NCBI GenBank assembly: GCA_947168665.1
Contig: CAMVMX010000022.1
Span: 1 to 42,850 of the forward strand
Source of the DNA: an uncultured Bacteroidales bacterium
GTDB taxonomy: Bacteria; Bacteroidota; Bacteroidia; Bacteroidales; P3
Length of the DNA: 42,850 nt
Direction: 5' to 3'
Of the stretch, positions 42,086-42,850 are shown piece by piece. Position 1 is the stretch's first letter, and each line of letters opens with the position of its first letter. The notes below the pieces were generated by a model. That model worked only from the letters and a program-made list of their open reading frames with translations. It did not search any database and had not been told where the DNA came from. The translations under genes and the position numbers were made by a program.

Positions 42086-42850
42086 TCAGGCTTCGAGATG
42101 CTCTTTGCGGAGCAGGTCGTTGACGGTTTTGACGGGGTTGAAGGTGGCCAGAGGCACTTCGACAAAGAGGGTTGTCCAGTTGGCCATTGCTCCGTTCCAG
42201 AGGCCGGGGAGTTCCTGCGATTTGAGCACGGTGGCTCCTTTGCTCTTCTTGCTGATGAATCCGGTGGCGGGGTCGATGTATTGGCGGAGGTCGAAGTAGC
42301 GTCCTTTGTAGTTTTTGGTGGAGCAGACGAGGTCAACAGGGTTGAAGTGTGTGGAGCTGGCAAGGATGGCTTCCTGCTGGGGATTGCCGCGGTTGATTTG
42401 GGCGGTCTCCACTATTTGCAGGCTTTTGACGCCATGTGTGTTGCGGGTGAAGAAGGGGCCGCCGCCGGGTTCGCCCTGGTTGCGTACCATGCCGCAGACG
42501 CGCATGGGGCGGTTGAGGAGGGCGTGGAGCCGCTGGGCTTGCTGTTCGGGCGGGAGGGTGGCGTAGCCGTCGGGCAGTTCGAGGTGGAGGTCGGTCTGGA
42601 TGAATTTTTCGATGGCGGCGAGTTGGCCGGGGGCCGCTCCGCGGTCGAGGGTGCGGAGGTGGTCGAAGCATTGCTGCTGTAGTTGGAGCAGCAGGCCGGC
42701 CAGCACTTTTTTGTAGATGACGGTGGTGTGTTTCATCCAGTCGGGCACTACGTTGTCGATGTTTTTGACAAAGATGATGTCGGCGCGCTGTTCGTTGAGG
42801 TTTTCGATGAGGGCGCCGTGGCCGCCGGGGCGGAAGACGAGGCGGCCGTC
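42086..42850 (-). CDS. DUF4301 family protein (C-terminal part, 5' end outside the window)
   Basis: 254 residues are visible; the frame is open to the right edge, so the N-terminus is missing. A GTG at 42748 would be an artificial start, because good family sequence continues upstream of it: F-R-P-G-G-H-G-A-L-I-E-N-L-N, D-I-I-F-V-K-N-I-D-N-V-V-P-D-W. The visible part also has G-G-G-P-F-F, S-S-T-H-F-N-P-V-D-L-V-C and N-W-T-T-L-F-V-E-V-P. DUF4301 proteins are conserved in Bacteroidota, about 500 residues long, and look nucleotidyltransferase-like in their G-G-H-G/N-I-D-N parts; the function is not established to my knowledge. Confidence 0.9.
   Translation of the reverse strand, partial: DGRLVFRPGGHGALIENLNEQRADIIFVKNIDNVVPDWMKHTTVIYKKVLAGLLLQLQQQCFDHLRTLDRGAAPGQLAAIEKFIQTDLHLELPDGYATLPPEQQAQRLHALLNRPMRVCGMVRNQGEPGGGPFFTRNTHGVKSLQIVETAQINRGNPQQEAILASSTHFNPVDLVCSTKNYKGRYFDLRQYIDPATGFISKKSKGATVLKSQELPGLWNGAMANWTTLFVEVPLATFNPVKTVNDLLRKEHLEA

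Noticed and set aside
41336..42682. Plus-strand 448-codon frame spanning the end of the TPM gene and running antisense to the DUF4301 gene
   Set aside because: It crosses a strong terminator, overlaps two real genes in other frames and shows no domain.
1..42850. Search for CRISPR arrays, tRNA or rRNA genes, transposases and integrases
   Set aside because: No regularly spaced repeats, cloverleaf sequences, conserved rRNA segments or DDE/tyrosine-recombinase motifs were recognised by eye; a dedicated tRNA and profile search would settle this.

Overview
The window reads as a chromosome segment of a Bacteroidales-type Bacteroidota. The grounds are: type IX secretion (T9SS) C-terminal sorting domains on several proteins and a PorZ homologue; a recurring TAnnTTTGC -7 promoter box, mostly with a TTG-type -33 element 19-20 bp upstream; starts that mostly lack a Shine-Dalgarno sequence; and Bacteroidota-typical families (DUF4301, choice-of-anchor L, long urocanase, AAA_14/DUF4143 ATPase). 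Housekeeping genes are fairly GC-rich, while the stretch around 9,000-11,660 is clearly AT-richer. I saw no rRNA, tRNA, CRISPR array, integrase or insertion sequence. Genus and species cannot be named from this.

Layout. Bases 1-8,021 hold a tight + strand run: the tail of a hypothetical gene, gmk, mreC, mreD, porZ, recO and a subtilisin-like protease whose C-terminus looks like an outer-membrane beta-barrel. Bases 8,022-11,661 are an accessory island: a zeta-toxin-like kinase with a 56-residue downstream partner, an orphan AT-rich lipoprotein, and an MNT/HEPN (MntA-HepT) toxin-antitoxin pair. A 54-bp promoter segment (51/54 identical) lies in front of both toxin-type modules and predicts near-leaderless transcripts. 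Bases 11,671-16,727 hold an orphan urocanase, a membrane-anchored papain-like protease, a DUF4143 ATPase behind a large dyad, a convergent XRE regulator, and a 121-bp nested palindrome of unknown function.

Bases 16,728-25,614 hold a SIMPL/lipoprotein/GNAT operon, then a heavy-metal efflux operon (His-rich protein, periplasmic adaptor, TolC-like channel, CzcA/CusA-type RND pump) with a Nudix hydrolase coupled to its end. Bases 25,934-39,683 carry three exported T9SS cargo proteins: a choice-of-anchor L protein and two giant paralogous fibronectin-type-III adhesins of 2,012 and 1,797 residues. Bases 39,684-42,850 contain a 44-residue orphan small protein on the minus strand with its own promoter, leader hairpin and terminator, then a LemA-TPM pair and the 3' part of a minus-strand DUF4301 gene.

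How the parts connect. porZ belongs to the machinery that attaches T9SS cargo to the cell surface, and the three large cargo genes are the likely clients encoded here. The metal pump genes form a complete tripartite system from cytoplasmic membrane to outer membrane. The most novel-looking items are the shared promoter cassette on two toxin modules, the protease-barrel fusion, the nested palindrome beside the XRE/ATPase pair, and the isolated 44-residue gene.
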